Shown here: in pieces, positions 1 through 9,886 of the stretch
Position numbering within the stretch: position 1 is the stretch's first letter
Layout: every line of letters starts with the position of its first letter
Source: Myxococcales bacterium
GTDB lineage: Bacteria; Myxococcota; Myxococcia; Myxococcales; Anaeromyxobacteraceae
Direction: 5' to 3'
Assembly: GCA_021806645.1 (NCBI GenBank)
Contig: JAJZQX010000009.1
Location: 62,001 to 126,000 of the forward strand
DNA length: 64,000 nt
The notes under the pieces: generated by a model
Told to the model about the DNA's origin: nothing
What the model saw: only the letters and a program-made list of their open reading frames with translations
Database searches by the model: none
Position numbers and translations under genes: made by a program

Positions 1-335
1 GGTCCGCCCGCCGAGCGCAGGTAGTAGGCGTCAACGCCCGGCGGCGCGAAGGCCCGGTACTCCGCCTCGGTCCGGAAGGCCACCACCTCGACGCCGCTCC
101 GCGAGGCCGGGACCTCGTCGAAGAGCGCGGAGACGACGGCGGTGCGGAGCCGCTCGAGTCGCGCCAGCAGCTTCGAGGCGTCCCGGACCTCGAGATCGGT
201 CCGGAGCACGAAGTGGTCGCTGCCGACGTCGCGCCAGGCAGGGCCCCCGCGGGCCGGGCAGAGGAAGGCGGTGCCGGTGGCGCACCCGGTCGCCGCCACC
301 AGGACGGCCATCACCGCCGCGTTCGGGAGCCGCAT
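1..335 (-). CDS. Lipoprotein, N-terminal part (cut by window edge)
   Basis: The frame is open to the left edge, so only the first 111 codons are visible. The protein starts with a short hydrophobic signal and a lipobox ending ATGC, with the acylated cysteine at residue 18, so export and outer- or inner-membrane anchoring are expected. The following stretch (W-R-D-V-G-S-D-H-F then a leucine/arginine-rich helix and a V-V-A-F strand) resembles the start of myxobacterial lipoproteins that carry a TPR/peptidase-like body, but the decisive part lies outside the window. Nearly every codon ends in G or C, as in real genes here. It is divergent from the coiled-coil gene at 535. Function unknown. Confidence 0.7.
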   Translation of the reverse strand, partial: MRLPNAAVMAVLVAATGCATGTAFLCPARGGPAWRDVGSDHFVLRTDLEVRDASKLLARLERLRTAVVSALFDEVPASRSGVEVVAFRTEAEYRAFAPPGVDAYYLRSAGG

Positions 336-534
336 CTGGCCGATGCTAGCCTCGTGGCGGTGGCCGTGCCAGCGGGGCCGCCCTGGCCTCGCCGCACGGC
401 GCTCTGCCCTTGCCTCGGGCGGCACCGCCGTGCGAGTCTCCGCGCCCTCGCGCCCCGGCCAGCGGCTTCAAGGGGCCTCCACTCCGACGGGCGTCCTCCA
501 CGAGGGCGCCGTCCTTGCCGAAGAGGGTCACACC

Positions 535-723
535 ATGACGGATCTCAAGGACCTGACCGGGCTCGCCGCCCAGGTGCAGGGGCTGATGAACGGGTACCTC
601 AAGCTGCGTGACGAGAAGGTCCAGCTGGAGGCCGAGCTCTCCACCCGCCGCGAGGACCTTCGCCGGCTGGAGAAGCTGGTGGCCTCCCAGAACGCCGAGA
701 TCGACAAGCTCAAGGCCAAGTAG
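535..723 (+). CDS. Small coiled-coil protein (62 aa)
   Basis: A 62-residue, highly charged helical protein with heptad-like leucines (LRDEKVQLEAEL... LRRLEKLVASQ) ending in Lys. It has no signal peptide and no cysteine, so it is probably a cytoplasmic dimeric coiled coil, comparable in size to SlyX or ZapB proteins but without a motif that assigns it. The ATG is preceded by a GAAGAGG-type ribosome site. The longer reading frame upstream of the ATG has poor wobble-GC content and is not used. It lies 8 bp before the transporter gene and is probably cotranscribed with it. Confidence 0.6.
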   Translation: MTDLKDLTGLAAQVQGLMNGYLKLRDEKVQLEAELSTRREDLRRLEKLVASQNAEIDKLKAK

Positions 724-731
724 CGACCTGC

Positions 732-2015
732 GTGGCCAACGCCCGCCACACCCCGCCGCTGGTCTTCGCCTTCACCATCCTCCCGTTCGGCGCCGCGGTC
801 GGCTACGTCTCGATCGCCGCTCCGTTCTGGCTGGACGCGCAGGGGGTGTCACTGGCCGCCATCGGGACCATCTCCGGCATCGCCAACGCGCCGCACGCCT
901 TCAAGTTCCTCTGGGCGCCGCTGGTCGACCTGGGTGGGCACCGCAAGCGCTGGTTCTTCGCCACCACCGCGCTCACCGCCGTGGCCCTGGCTGTGCTGGC
1001 CTTCCTCCCCGATCCGGGCCACCACCTGGTCACCTACACGGTGCTGGCGGCCATCGCCCAGGTGGCCGGGACCACCTCGGCCGCGGCGGCCGACGGGCTG
1101 ATGGCGCTGACGACGCGCGACCAGGACAAGGGGAAGGCCGGCGGCTTCCGCATGGCCGGAAACGTCGGCTTCACCGGCGTGCTCGGGGCGCTGGCGCTCT
1201 GGGTCGCCAAGGTGAGCGGCTCGGTGCCGGTGGCTGGCATGGCGCTGGCCGGTGTGACGCTGCTGGCGCTGTTGCCGGCGCTCCGGATCCAGGAGATGGC
1301 CGCCGCGGCGGTGACCAGCGGCCAGGGCTGGCTTCACGACGTTGGGCTGAAGCTGGGCCACGTGCTGCTCGACGTCTGGCGCACCATCACCAGCCGCGAC
1401 GGCTGGACGGGCCTCGTCATCTGCGCCGTGCCGGTCGGGGCGGGCGCGCTCACGAACCTCTTCACCGCGATGGCGAGCGACTACCACGCGTCCGCGAACG
1501 TGGTGGCCATGGTCAACGGGCTGGGCGGCGGCGTGGTCGGCGCGCTCGGTGCGCTGGTGGGCGGCGTGCTGGCCGACCGGATGAACCGGCGGTTGGCCTA
1601 CGCCTTCTCCGGCGCGCTCACCGCCGGGACGGCGCTGGCCATGTACTTCGCGCCGCTCGATGCCACCACCTACACCTGGGGCGTGCTGGCCTACTCCTTC
1701 GCCAATGGCATCGCCTTCGCGACCCTGGCCGCCTTCATCCTTGAGATCTGCGGCCACGGCGCCGGCGCCGCCACCAAGTACACGACCTTCATCGCCGTCG
1801 CCAACCTCGCCTCGGGCTACGTCACCACGCTGGACGGCTGGGGCTCCCGGATGCCTGGCCTCGGCGTGCGCGGCAGCATCCTCGCCGACATCGCGCTGAC
1901 GTCCGTCGGGGTCGTCGTGTTGCTCGCCATGGTGGCGGTGACGCGGCGGCGGGTCGCCTCCTCCTCCGGACCACCTCCCGCGTCCGGCGCCACGGGCCCG
2001 GCCCTGGAGCCCTGA
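732..2015 (+). CDS. Major facilitator superfamily transporter (AmpG-like)
   Basis: 427 residues with about twelve hydrophobic segments; integral inner-membrane protein. The order of segments and the N-terminal run (FAFTILPFGAAVGY, then P-H-A-F-K-F-L-W-A-P-L-V-D after the second segment) match the AmpG/acetyl-CoA-transporter branch of the MFS, in which members import anhydro-muropeptides. The PLVD loop followed by basic residues (GGHRKRW) corresponds to the MFS loop 2-3 motif. The start is a GTG 8 bp after the preceding stop. Substrate cannot be read from sequence; muropeptide uptake is only the family precedent. The C-terminal 20 residues are Pro/Ser-rich and cytoplasmic. Confidence 0.8.
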   Translation: MANARHTPPLVFAFTILPFGAAVGYVSIAAPFWLDAQGVSLAAIGTISGIANAPHAFKFLWAPLVDLGGHRKRWFFATTALTAVALAVLAFLPDPGHHLVTYTVLAAIAQVAGTTSAAAADGLMALTTRDQDKGKAGGFRMAGNVGFTGVLGALALWVAKVSGSVPVAGMALAGVTLLALLPALRIQEMAAAAVTSGQGWLHDVGLKLGHVLLDVWRTITSRDGWTGLVICAVPVGAGALTNLFTAMASDYHASANVVAMVNGLGGGVVGALGALVGGVLADRMNRRLAYAFSGALTAGTALAMYFAPLDATTYTWGVLAYSFANGIAFATLAAFILEICGHGAGAATKYTTFIAVANLASGYVTTLDGWGSRMPGLGVRGSILADIALTSVGVVVLLAMVAVTRRRVASSSGPPPASGATGPALEP

Positions 2016-2063
2016 CGCGCGGTGCCAGAAACCTTTGTTGATACCCAAGATTGAGCGAGCAGC

Positions 2064-2077
2064 TTGAGCCAGATCAA
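2064..2077. promoter_or_regulatory. FNR/CRP-family operator upstream of cytochrome operon
   Basis: TTGAGCCAGATCAA matches the FNR consensus TTGAT-N4-ATCAA at nine of ten positions and is extended by flanking C and G into a CTTGA/TCAAG inverted repeat. Its centre is about 56 bp before the cytochrome ATG. A TAGCGT hexamer at 2100-2105 could serve as the -10 element, which would place the site near -41.5, the normal class II activator position, and leave a short leader with the GGAGG ribosome site at 2118-2122. Promoter geometry is inferred. Confidence 0.55.
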
Positions 2078-2126
2078 GGGGTGCCCCCATCCCGGGAGGT
2101 AGCGTTCTTCTCCGACTGGAGGACGC

Positions 2127-2765
2127 ATGCGCCCGAGGTGGTTCCCGAACGGATCGAGCCGCACCCCGCTGGCGCCGCTGCTGGCGCTGGCCCTGCTGAC
2201 CGGTGGCCTGGCCGGCGCCTCTGACCCCAAGCCCACGGCGGCCGGTGGCTCGACGGAGCAGAAGGACCCCGCCGCCGAGGGACCGCTCATCCAGGCCACC
2301 GCGCCCCCGTTCACCGAGGGGATCTTCCCGTGCAGCAACTGCCACGACGGGAAGGAGAAGGTGGACACCACGCGCCGGGTGCTCGGCTTCCACGAGGAGC
2401 AGCAGTCGATCTTCGCGCACGACGCCAAGCACCGCTGGTGCCTCGACTGCCACGACGCCCAGCACCGCGACGAGCTCCACCTCACCAGCGGGGAACTCGT
2501 CCCGTTCACCCAGTCCTACCGGCTCTGCGGCCAGTGCCACGGCGACAAGCTGCGTGACTGGCGCGCTGGCGTGCACGGCAAGCGCATCGGCAGATGGGAC
2601 GGCCTCAAGACCTACTTCCTCTGCGTGAACTGCCACAACCCGCACGCACCGCTCTTCAAGGGGGAGAAGGAGGTGGTGGTGGACGGGAAGACGGTGATCA
2701 TGCCGACGCTGGAGAAGATGAAGCCCGAGCCCCGGCCCCGGCGGCCGGAGGAGATGCGCCCGTGA
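2127..2765 (+). CDS. Periplasmic tetraheme cytochrome c
   Basis: 212 residues. An N-terminal hydrophobic stretch (about 13-30) acts as a signal peptide, followed by four CXXCH heme-binding motifs: CSNCH 69-73, CLDCH 105-109, CGQCH 134-138 and CVNCH 166-170, with extra histidines for distal ligation (for example HAHD near 97 and HNPHAP just after the fourth heme). The order tetraheme cytochrome, FeS protein, NrfD resembles the Cbc4 (CbcSTU) quinol oxidoreductase of Geobacter. It probably takes electrons from the FeS/NrfD partners into the periplasmic pool. The stop overlaps the next gene's GTG. A GGAGG ribosome site sits 4 bp before the ATG. Confidence 0.9.
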   Translation: MRPRWFPNGSSRTPLAPLLALALLTGGLAGASDPKPTAAGGSTEQKDPAAEGPLIQATAPPFTEGIFPCSNCHDGKEKVDTTRRVLGFHEEQQSIFAHDAKHRWCLDCHDAQHRDELHLTSGELVPFTQSYRLCGQCHGDKLRDWRAGVHGKRIGRWDGLKTYFLCVNCHNPHAPLFKGEKEVVVDGKTVIMPTLEKMKPEPRPRRPEEMRP

Positions 2766-3721
2766 GCCCCCGCAACCCGCTCCCCGTCGTGCCGGACGCC
2801 CCGATCGATCTGGCCCCCGACCTGCGCGAGCACGACGTCGACCCGGAGCGCCGGGCCTTCCTGCGCACCGCCGCGGCCGGCGCGGCGCTGGCCTCGCTGG
2901 CCGGCTGTGGCGGCCTCACCATGGAGGAGTTCTTCCGCAGGCACTTCAAGGAACTGACACCCGGCCAGGTGAAGCGGGTGCTGGCCCGGGTGGAGGCGAG
3001 CAACAAGGAGCGGTTCGGGCGGGACACGAAGGTGACGGCCGAGGGGCCGATGGAGGGTGTGGAGTTCGGCTACGGTCTCGACCTCTCCCGCTGCATCGGC
3101 TGCCGGCGCTGCGTCTACGCCTGCGTCAAGGAGAACAACCAGTCACGCGAGTACCCGCAGATCCAGTGGATCAGGGTGCTGGAGATGGACAAGGAGGGAG
3201 GCGTCGACGTCTCCCATGCCGAGCAGTACTACGAGCCGGCCACCGTGCCCCGGCCCGGCAAGTTCTACTTCCCGGTGCAGTGCCAGCAGTGCCGCAACCC
3301 GCCCTGCGTGAAGGCCTGCCCGACGCAGGCCACCTGGAAGGAGAAGGACGGCATCGTGGTCGTCGACTACGACTGGTGCATCGGCTGCCGCTGCTGCATG
3401 GCGGCCTGCCCCTACGGCGCCCGCCACTTCAACCTGGCCGAGCCCACGCTGCCGGCCGCCGAGCTCAACCCCAGGCAGCACTACCTGGGCAACCGGCCGC
3501 GCCCCAAGGGCGTGGTGGAGAAGTGCACCTTCTGCATCCAGCGGTCGCGCAACGGGAGGTACCCCGCCTGCGTCGAGGCCTGCCCGGTCGGGGCGCGGAA
3601 GTTCGGCAACCTCCTCGACCCGCAGAGCGAGATCCGGCAGGTGATGGAGACCAAGCGGGTCTTCGTCTTCAAGGAGGAGCTCGCCACCCACCCACAGTTC
3701 TACTACTTCTACGCCACCTGA
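2762..3721 (+). CDS. Tat-exported four-cluster FeS lipoprotein (NrfC/PsrB/CbcT-like)
   Basis: 319 residues from a GTG overlapping the upstream stop (GTGA). The N-terminus has a twin-arginine motif (RRAFLR, arginines 30-31) followed by a hydrophobic run and lipobox LAGC (Cys 49), so a folded, lipid-anchored periplasmic protein is expected. The body carries the cysteine pattern of DMSO-reductase-type B subunits: CIGCRRCVYAC, CQQCRNPPCVKACP, CIGCRCCMAACP and CTFCIQ...CVEACP, enough for four [4Fe-4S] clusters. There is no molybdopterin subunit in the operon, so it most likely links the NrfD quinone site to the tetraheme cytochrome. Confidence 0.9.
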   Translation: MSPRNPLPVVPDAPIDLAPDLREHDVDPERRAFLRTAAAGAALASLAGCGGLTMEEFFRRHFKELTPGQVKRVLARVEASNKERFGRDTKVTAEGPMEGVEFGYGLDLSRCIGCRRCVYACVKENNQSREYPQIQWIRVLEMDKEGGVDVSHAEQYYEPATVPRPGKFYFPVQCQQCRNPPCVKACPTQATWKEKDGIVVVDYDWCIGCRCCMAACPYGARHFNLAEPTLPAAELNPRQHYLGNRPRPKGVVEKCTFCIQRSRNGRYPACVEACPVGARKFGNLLDPQSEIRQVMETKRVFVFKEELATHPQFYYFYAT

Positions 3722-3733
3722 CGGGGCCACCAC

Positions 3734-4960
3734 ATGACCGGCATCCTCCAGTTCCTCAAGGGTTGTGGCCGCCAGATCAAGACGGGGAACCGCGCCTACT
3801 TCGCGTGGCTGGCCGCGCTGAGCGTGGCCATCGTCATCGGCGTCATCGCCTATGTCCACCAGGCGCAGGTCGGCCTGATCGCCACCAACATCCGTGACCA
3901 GGTCAGCTGGGCCTTCTACATCGGCAACTTCACCTTCCTGGTCGGCGTGGCGGCCGCGGCGGTGCTGCTGGTCATTCCCGCGTACGTCTACCACTGGGGG
4001 CCGCTCAAGGAGGTGGTGCTCCTCGGCGAGCTGCTGGCCATCTCGGCGCTGGCCATGTGCCTGCTCTTCATCATGGTGGACATGGGGCGGCCCGACCGGC
4101 TGCTCCACATGTTTCCCCTCATCGGCACGCCCAACTGGCCTCGCTCGTTGCTGGCGTGGGACGCGCTGGTGCTCAACCTCTACCTCATCCTCAACGTGGT
4201 GGTGGTGGTCTACATCCTGTTCCAGTCCTACGCCGGCAAGGAGACGAACAAGAAGATCCTGCTGCCGCTGGTGCTGATCTCCATCCCGGTCTCCATCAGC
4301 ACCCACACCGTGACGGCGTTCCTCTACAACGGCATGGCGGCCCGCCCGTACTGGAACGCCTCGATCCTGGCGCCTCGCTTCCTGGCCTCGGCCTTCTGCT
4401 CCGGGCCGGCGGTCATGATCATCCTCTTCCAGATCCTTCGGAAGACCACCCGGATCCCCATCAAGGACGAGGCCATCTGGAAGCTCGCCGAGCTCATGGC
4501 CTACGCCATGTTCATCAACCTCTTCCTGCTGGGGGCCGAGCTCTTCAAGGAGTTCTACTCGCAGACGCAGGAGCTCCGGTACACCCAGTACTTCTGGTTC
4601 GGCCTCGGGAAGCACCGGGCGCTGGTGCCGTACGCCTGGTCGTCGCTCTTGGCCAGCGTCGCGGCCTTCTTCATCTTCCTGGTGCCGAAGCTGCGCCAGA
4701 ACTGGGTCACCCTCAACCTGGGTTGCCTGCTCATCTGGTCGGGTGTCTACATCGAGAAGGGGCTCGGGCTGGTGATCCCCGGGATGACCCCGGACACCCT
4801 GGGCGAGATCTACGAGTACCGGCCGACCCTGGTCGAGTGGTCGATCGCGCTAGGCATCTTCGGTGTCGGCTTCCTGGTCTTCACCATCCTGGTGAAGATC
4901 TCGGTTCCGATCCTGGCCGGCACGTTCAAGACGAGCGGCGCCACGCCGGCCAGTCACTGA
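3734..4960 (+). CDS. NrfD/PsrC-family membrane quinol-binding subunit
   Basis: 408 residues, strongly hydrophobic, with roughly ten membrane segments; matches the NrfD/PsrC/CbcU family that anchors periplasmic FeS proteins and exchanges electrons with menaquinone or ubiquinone. Typical features are the W-A-F-Y-I-G-N-F segment, the short P-D-R-L-L loop after M-V-D-M-G-R, and S-I-P-V-S-I-S-T-H-T in the middle helices. It follows the FeS gene by 12 bp and ends the three-gene operon. Direction of electron flow (quinol oxidation or reduction) cannot be decided from sequence; the FNR-like operator suggests expression under low oxygen. Confidence 0.9.
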   Translation: MTGILQFLKGCGRQIKTGNRAYFAWLAALSVAIVIGVIAYVHQAQVGLIATNIRDQVSWAFYIGNFTFLVGVAAAAVLLVIPAYVYHWGPLKEVVLLGELLAISALAMCLLFIMVDMGRPDRLLHMFPLIGTPNWPRSLLAWDALVLNLYLILNVVVVVYILFQSYAGKETNKKILLPLVLISIPVSISTHTVTAFLYNGMAARPYWNASILAPRFLASAFCSGPAVMIILFQILRKTTRIPIKDEAIWKLAELMAYAMFINLFLLGAELFKEFYSQTQELRYTQYFWFGLGKHRALVPYAWSSLLASVAAFFIFLVPKLRQNWVTLNLGCLLIWSGVYIEKGLGLVIPGMTPDTLGEIYEYRPTLVEWSIALGIFGVGFLVFTILVKISVPILAGTFKTSGATPASH

Positions 4961-4989
4961 CCGCCAGCGCCGCACCGCCAGCCAGGTAG

Positions 4990-6021
4990 TCACCCATGAA
5001 GCGCCTCTTCGTCCGTCAGGGGGGGGGCTGAAGTAGCCGTCCGGCCGCCCGTCGCGGCCGCAGCCAGGAAGTCGGCCACGGTCCGCTCGGCCCAGAACCC
5101 GGGCCTCCAGGGCGTCCCGTCGACGAAGGCGGTGTGCCCTCCGTGGGGGCTGACGACCAGGCGGACCATCGGGTTGGCCGCGGCCGCGTCCACCGGGAGT
5201 GACTCGGCCGGCACCATGGGGTCGTCGGCCGCCGAGACGGCCAGGAATGGCCGGCGGATCCCGCCGACGAACTGCCCCGCCGAGGAGCGCGCGTAGTAGT
5301 CGTCGCGCGAGGCGAAGCCATGGACCGGCGCCGTGAAGAGTTGATCGTACTCGCCGAAGGTGGTGGCGCGAGCCACCGCCGCGGCGTCGAACAGCCCCGG
5401 GAACCGCAGCGCCTTGGCGGCCGCCTTGCGCCGCAGCCGGCGCATGAACCGCTCGCGGTAGATCCACATGAACCGCCCGGGACCGTCGAGCCGCCGCTGG
5501 CAGGCGGCCAGGTCGAAGGGCACCGAGATGGCCGCGCCACCCATCACCTCGGTCGGGAGGCCGTCGCCATGCTCTCCCATCCACTTGGTCACCACGTTTC
5601 CCCCCAGCGAGAAGCCGGCCACCAACACCGGCCGCTTCGGCTGCTCGACCACCAGCCGTCGGACCATCTCATCGAGGTCGGTGGTCTCGCCCGAGTGATA
5701 GGAGCGGGCCAGCCGGTTGGGCTCACCGCCGCAGGTGCGGAAGTTGAGCGCCACCACCGCCAGGCCGCGGCTCACCAGGGCTCGGGACAGGCCGCGGACG
5801 TAGGGGGCGGTCGAGGAGCCCTCCAGCCCGTGGCAGAGCACCGCCACCGGGGCCTCCGGGCTCGGGCCGGCCACCCGGTCGACGTCGAGGAAGTCGCCGT
5901 CGTCCAGCTCCCAGCGAGCGCGGACCGCCGGCGGGCCGGGTCGCGGTCGCCACAGGTTGGCGAAGATGGTCTGGGCGTCGGCGTCGCGGAGGAGGCGATG
6001 GGGATCGAATGCGCTGGTCAT
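4990..6021 (-). CDS. YheT-type alpha/beta hydrolase
   Basis: 343 residues of the UPF0017/YheT family. The nucleophile elbow GFSLGG (Ser 138) lies after the conserved PVLVA strand; a later A-A-D-D-P-M-V-P supplies the acid and S-P-H-G-G-H the catalytic histidine. The oxyanion segment L-C-H-G-L-E-G-S and N-F-R-T-C-G-G-E are also family signatures. Esterase activity on short acyl esters is the family precedent; physiological substrate unknown. The ATG at 6021 overlaps the stop of the DTW gene (ATGA), which favours it over a Met 13 codons upstream. Last gene of the six-gene minus-strand operon. Confidence 0.85.
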   Translation of the reverse strand: MTSAFDPHRLLRDADAQTIFANLWRPRPGPPAVRARWELDDGDFLDVDRVAGPSPEAPVAVLCHGLEGSSTAPYVRGLSRALVSRGLAVVALNFRTCGGEPNRLARSYHSGETTDLDEMVRRLVVEQPKRPVLVAGFSLGGNVVTKWMGEHGDGLPTEVMGGAAISVPFDLAACQRRLDGPGRFMWIYRERFMRRLRRKAAAKALRFPGLFDAAAVARATTFGEYDQLFTAPVHGFASRDDYYARSSAGQFVGGIRRPFLAVSAADDPMVPAESLPVDAAAANPMVRLVVSPHGGHTAFVDGTPWRPGFWAERTVADFLAAAATGGRTATSAPPLTDEEALHG

Positions 6022-6653
6022 CTGGATCCGGATTGGTGGTGGGTCCTGGTCGGGGGCCACATCCCCTTGAGCCGGAGCGTCTTCTCCACGGCGGTCCGGT
6101 GCAGCTCCCGCAAGGCGCCGGCCGTGGCGGCGTCACCGAGCAGGTCCATGGCGCCGGCGATGGCCTCAAGCGTGGACATGCCGTTGCCCTTAGGAGGCTG
6201 GCGAAGCCGCGTGGCGGGTGGTGGCGGGGGCAGCGCCAGCCTTGGCAGGGCGCGGAGCGGGGCGAGCCGCTGCACCATGCGACGCGCCTGGGCCCATGTG
6301 GCGTCGGGGACGACCAGGGTCCCGGGCGGTGGGGCGGCCGGCGCCCCGGCGTGGGCCGACGGATAGAGGAGCCAGGCCGGCGCGTCGCCAAGCAGCGCGG
6401 CGAGCAAGTCGTCGGACCGCGCGTCACCGAGGGCGTGGTCGAAGATGGTCGCGCCCTCCAGGGCGGCCGCGGCCCAGCGGCCGGAGTTGGTGAGCCGAGG
6501 GATCTCGCTGGCGTGCCGGACCACCACGACGCGCCAGGGGACCGAGAGGCGTGGAATGGACTGGCAGAGGCAGCCACCTTCGGCCGGGAAGGCGCAGCGG
6601 GGGCAGCGGCCCGGCGGGAGCTGGCCGCGGGGCGGTGGGGGCGACCGGAGCAT
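6018..6653 (-). CDS. DTW-domain tRNA-uridine aminocarboxypropyltransferase (TapT-like)
   Basis: 211 residues. Four cysteines in the pattern CPRC...CLC (17, 20, 28, 30) form the zinc-binding head of this family, and the hallmark D-A-T-W is at 117-120 with S-T-L-E-A at 160-164. Family members transfer the aminocarboxypropyl group of SAM to uridine in tRNA (acp3U). The region between 100 and 160 is unusually proline-rich. The start ATG shares its last base with the stop of the upstream chemoreceptor gene, and the stop overlaps the hydrolase start, so it is translationally coupled at both ends. Confidence 0.85.
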   Translation of the reverse strand: MLRSPPPPRGQLPPGRCPRCAFPAEGGCLCQSIPRLSVPWRVVVVRHASEIPRLTNSGRWAAAALEGATIFDHALGDARSDDLLAALLGDAPAWLLYPSAHAGAPAAPPPGTLVVPDATWAQARRMVQRLAPLRALPRLALPPPPPATRLRQPPKGNGMSTLEAIAGAMDLLGDAATAGALRELHRTAVEKTLRLKGMWPPTRTHHQSGSR

Positions 6654-7876
6654 CAGGCGCGAAACCGCCCGGAGAGCGCCGAGAGGCGGCCGGCCAGCTC
6701 GGTGATCTCGGCGACGTGGACCTCGAGCGCGGCCGCGTCCTCGGCGCGGCGCTGGGTGGCCGTGGAGAGGGTGGCGATGGCCGCCACCAGCTCGGCGGCG
6801 CCCGCCGCTTGCTGGCTGGTCCGATCCGCGATGGCGCGGGCCGAGCCGGCCGAGCCTCGGATCACGTGCACCAGCCCCGCGATCGCCTCGCCGGCGCTGC
6901 GCGAGCGGCCGGTGGCCAGCTCGGCGCGGGTGGAGCCTTCCTCGGTGGCCAGCGCCGCCTCGCGCGCGTGCTTCTGGATCTCGCCGAGGATGGAGCGCAC
7001 CTGGACCGCCGCCTGCCGAGACTGCTCGGCGAGGTTGCGCATCTCCATGGCGACGGCGGCGAAGCCGCGGCCATGCTCGCCCGCCTTGGCGGCCTCGATC
7101 GAGGCGTTGAGCGCGAGCAGGTTGGACTGCTCGGCCAGGTCCTTCACCGAGGCGACGATCTCGCCGACCTGCTGCGTTCGCTCGGAGAGGTCGCCCATGG
7201 TCGCGGCGATGCGGCGGACCTGCTCACCCAGCGCACCGGCCGAGCGGGCCGCCTGCTCGACGGCGCTCGACCCCTGGGCCGACAGGGCCTCGGCGCGCTG
7301 GGTCATCTCGATGACCGACTCGGCCGTCCGCGCCGTCTCGCTGGTGAAGTCGGCGATGGAGGTGGCGCTGGCCGTGGCCCGGCGCAGGGCCTCGGCCTGG
7401 CCGGCGGAGGCGCCGCCATGGCGGGCCAGTCCGCCCAGGAGGCCTCGGCACGCCTCGGTCAGCAGGGACGCCGAGCCGCGCAGGTCGATCAGCAAGCGCC
7501 GGATGGCCGTGCCGACACCGTTCAGCTCACCGGCCAGCGTCCCCATCTCACCGTCGGGCCCGGCCAGGTCGAGCGGCGGTGGGATCCGGCCGCTGGCCAG
7601 CGCCGCGATGACCTGTCGGACTCCGGAGAGCGGGCGGAGCAGCGTGCCCGCCAGCCAGAAGGCCAGCGCGCCGCCCACCAGGGCCGTCAGGAGCGACACG
7701 GCCGCAAGCCCCATCAGGTGGCGGCTGGCGTCCTCGGGGTGGAGCAGGAGCAGGGCGATCCCCTGTGCGGCGCCGGCGGCGAGGAGCAGCGCGCCGGCCA
7801 GCCCGGCGAACCTCCACCGCATCCCCGACCAGGGGCGGGATCGGTCACCGTGAGCGAGTCCGGAACCGGCTGGCAT
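6653..7876 (-). CDS. Methyl-accepting chemotaxis protein without periplasmic domain
   Basis: About 407 residues. Two membrane segments are separated by only a short loop, so there is no extracytoplasmic sensor; a HAMP segment (L-R-P-L-S-G-V onward) follows, then a long cytoplasmic signalling helix pair. The hairpin tip ([20 protein letters not shown]) is the near-invariant CheA/CheW contact of chemoreceptors. ATG 7876 is chosen; a Met at 7822 immediately before the first membrane segment is an alternative. No che genes lie nearby, so it must signal to an array encoded elsewhere. It sits 8 bp after the EamA gene in the same operon. Confidence 0.85.
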   Translation of the reverse strand: MPAGSGLAHGDRSRPWSGMRWRFAGLAGALLLAAGAAQGIALLLLHPEDASRHLMGLAAVSLLTALVGGALAFWLAGTLLRPLSGVRQVIAALASGRIPPPLDLAGPDGEMGTLAGELNGVGTAIRRLLIDLRGSASLLTEACRGLLGGLARHGGASAGQAEALRRATASATSIADFTSETARTAESVIEMTQRAEALSAQGSSAVEQAARSAGALGEQVRRIAATMGDLSERTQQVGEIVASVKDLAEQSNLLALNASIEAAKAGEHGRGFAAVAMEMRNLAEQSRQAAVQVRSILGEIQKHAREAALATEEGSTRAELATGRSRSAGEAIAGLVHVIRGSAGSARAIADRTSQQAAGAAELVAAIATLSTATQRRAEDAAALEVHVAEITELAGRLSALSGRFRA

Positions 7877-7884
7877 GGACCCTT

Positions 7885-8727
7885 CTACCAAGCCCTGGCG
7901 CGGCTGGCGCGCCGTTCCTGGAGCCAGGGCTGCAGCGTGCGCCAGGTCGTCGCCAGCAAGATGACGGCGCCGCCCGCCAGCGCCCACGGGCCGGGGCGCT
8001 CGCCGGCGAAGACGAAGGTCCAGACCGGGTTGAGGACCGGCTCGAGCAGGACCAGCAGCGAGGCCTCGACCGCCGGCGTGCCACGCAGGCCGAGGGAGAA
8101 GCAGAGGTAGGCGAGCCCGAGCTGGAAGACGCCGAGGAAGGCCACCGCGCCAAGGTCGGCGACGCCGGCGGAGGGGCCGAGCGGCCAGAGGGGCAGGGTG
8201 ACCGCGGCGGCGATCAGGTTGCCCCAGACCAGCGCGGCGGGGCCGTCGGGGCCTAGCCTTCGAAGGCCGAGGATGGACGCGGCGAAGGAGACGCCGGCGA
8301 CGAGCGCCACCAGGTTGCCGGCGAGCTGCCCTGGGGAGAGCTTGTCGAGGAAGAAGAGCGCGAGCCCGGCGCCGAAGACCGGGATTGAGAGCCACTCGCC
8401 GCGGGTGGGGCGCTCGCCGAGCACCCACGGCGAGAGGAGCAGCACCCAGAGCGGGGCGGTGTCCTGCAGGAAGATGGCGTTGGCCGCGGTGGTGAGCTTG
8501 TTGGCCAGCACGAAGAGGACCGTGGTGCAGGCATAGGCCACCGCCACGGCCAGCAGGCGGAGCGACGGCGGGCGCCGCGAGGCTCGGACCGCGACGGCGA
8601 GGAAGAGCCCGGCCACCAGCGCCCGGCCGCCAGCCAGCTGCCACGCGTCGAGCGCGCTCAGCTTGATGACGGCGCCAGCCGTGGACCAGAGGGCCGCGGC
8701 GGCGAGGAGCAGGAGGCGGTGGCGCAT
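7885..8727 (-). CDS. EamA-family (DMT) exporter
   Basis: 280 residues, ten predicted membrane segments arranged as two EamA repeats, each near 140 residues; L-W-S-T-A-G-A-V at the start of repeat one and A-S-I-L-G-L-R-R at the start of repeat two. Drug/metabolite transporters of this type usually export amino acids or related small metabolites. Its place 13 bp after the homocitrate synthase gene and in one operon with the ligase fusion suggests export of that pathway's product, which is inference. Confidence 0.85.
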   Translation of the reverse strand: MRHRLLLLAAAALWSTAGAVIKLSALDAWQLAGGRALVAGLFLAVAVRASRRPPSLRLLAVAVAYACTTVLFVLANKLTTAANAIFLQDTAPLWVLLLSPWVLGERPTRGEWLSIPVFGAGLALFFLDKLSPGQLAGNLVALVAGVSFAASILGLRRLGPDGPAALVWGNLIAAAVTLPLWPLGPSAGVADLGAVAFLGVFQLGLAYLCFSLGLRGTPAVEASLLVLLEPVLNPVWTFVFAGERPGPWALAGGAVILLATTWRTLQPWLQERRASRARAW

Positions 8728-8740
8728 GGGGCCGGGACGG

Positions 8741-9886
<1,146 letters not shown>

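Noticed and set aside
31-285. Arginine-rich 84-residue minus-strand frame
   Set aside because: A shadow of the partial lipoprotein gene, whose frame has the signal peptide and lipobox.
2127-2765. Tetraheme cytochrome as part of a nitrite or molybdopterin reductase
   Set aside because: No catalytic subunit (NrfA or a molybdopterin protein) follows; the operon ends after NrfD.
7877-8644. Longer N-terminus for the chemoreceptor
   Set aside because: The extension overlaps the EamA gene in another frame and is Arg/Pro/Ala-rich; the membrane segments begin only after 7876.
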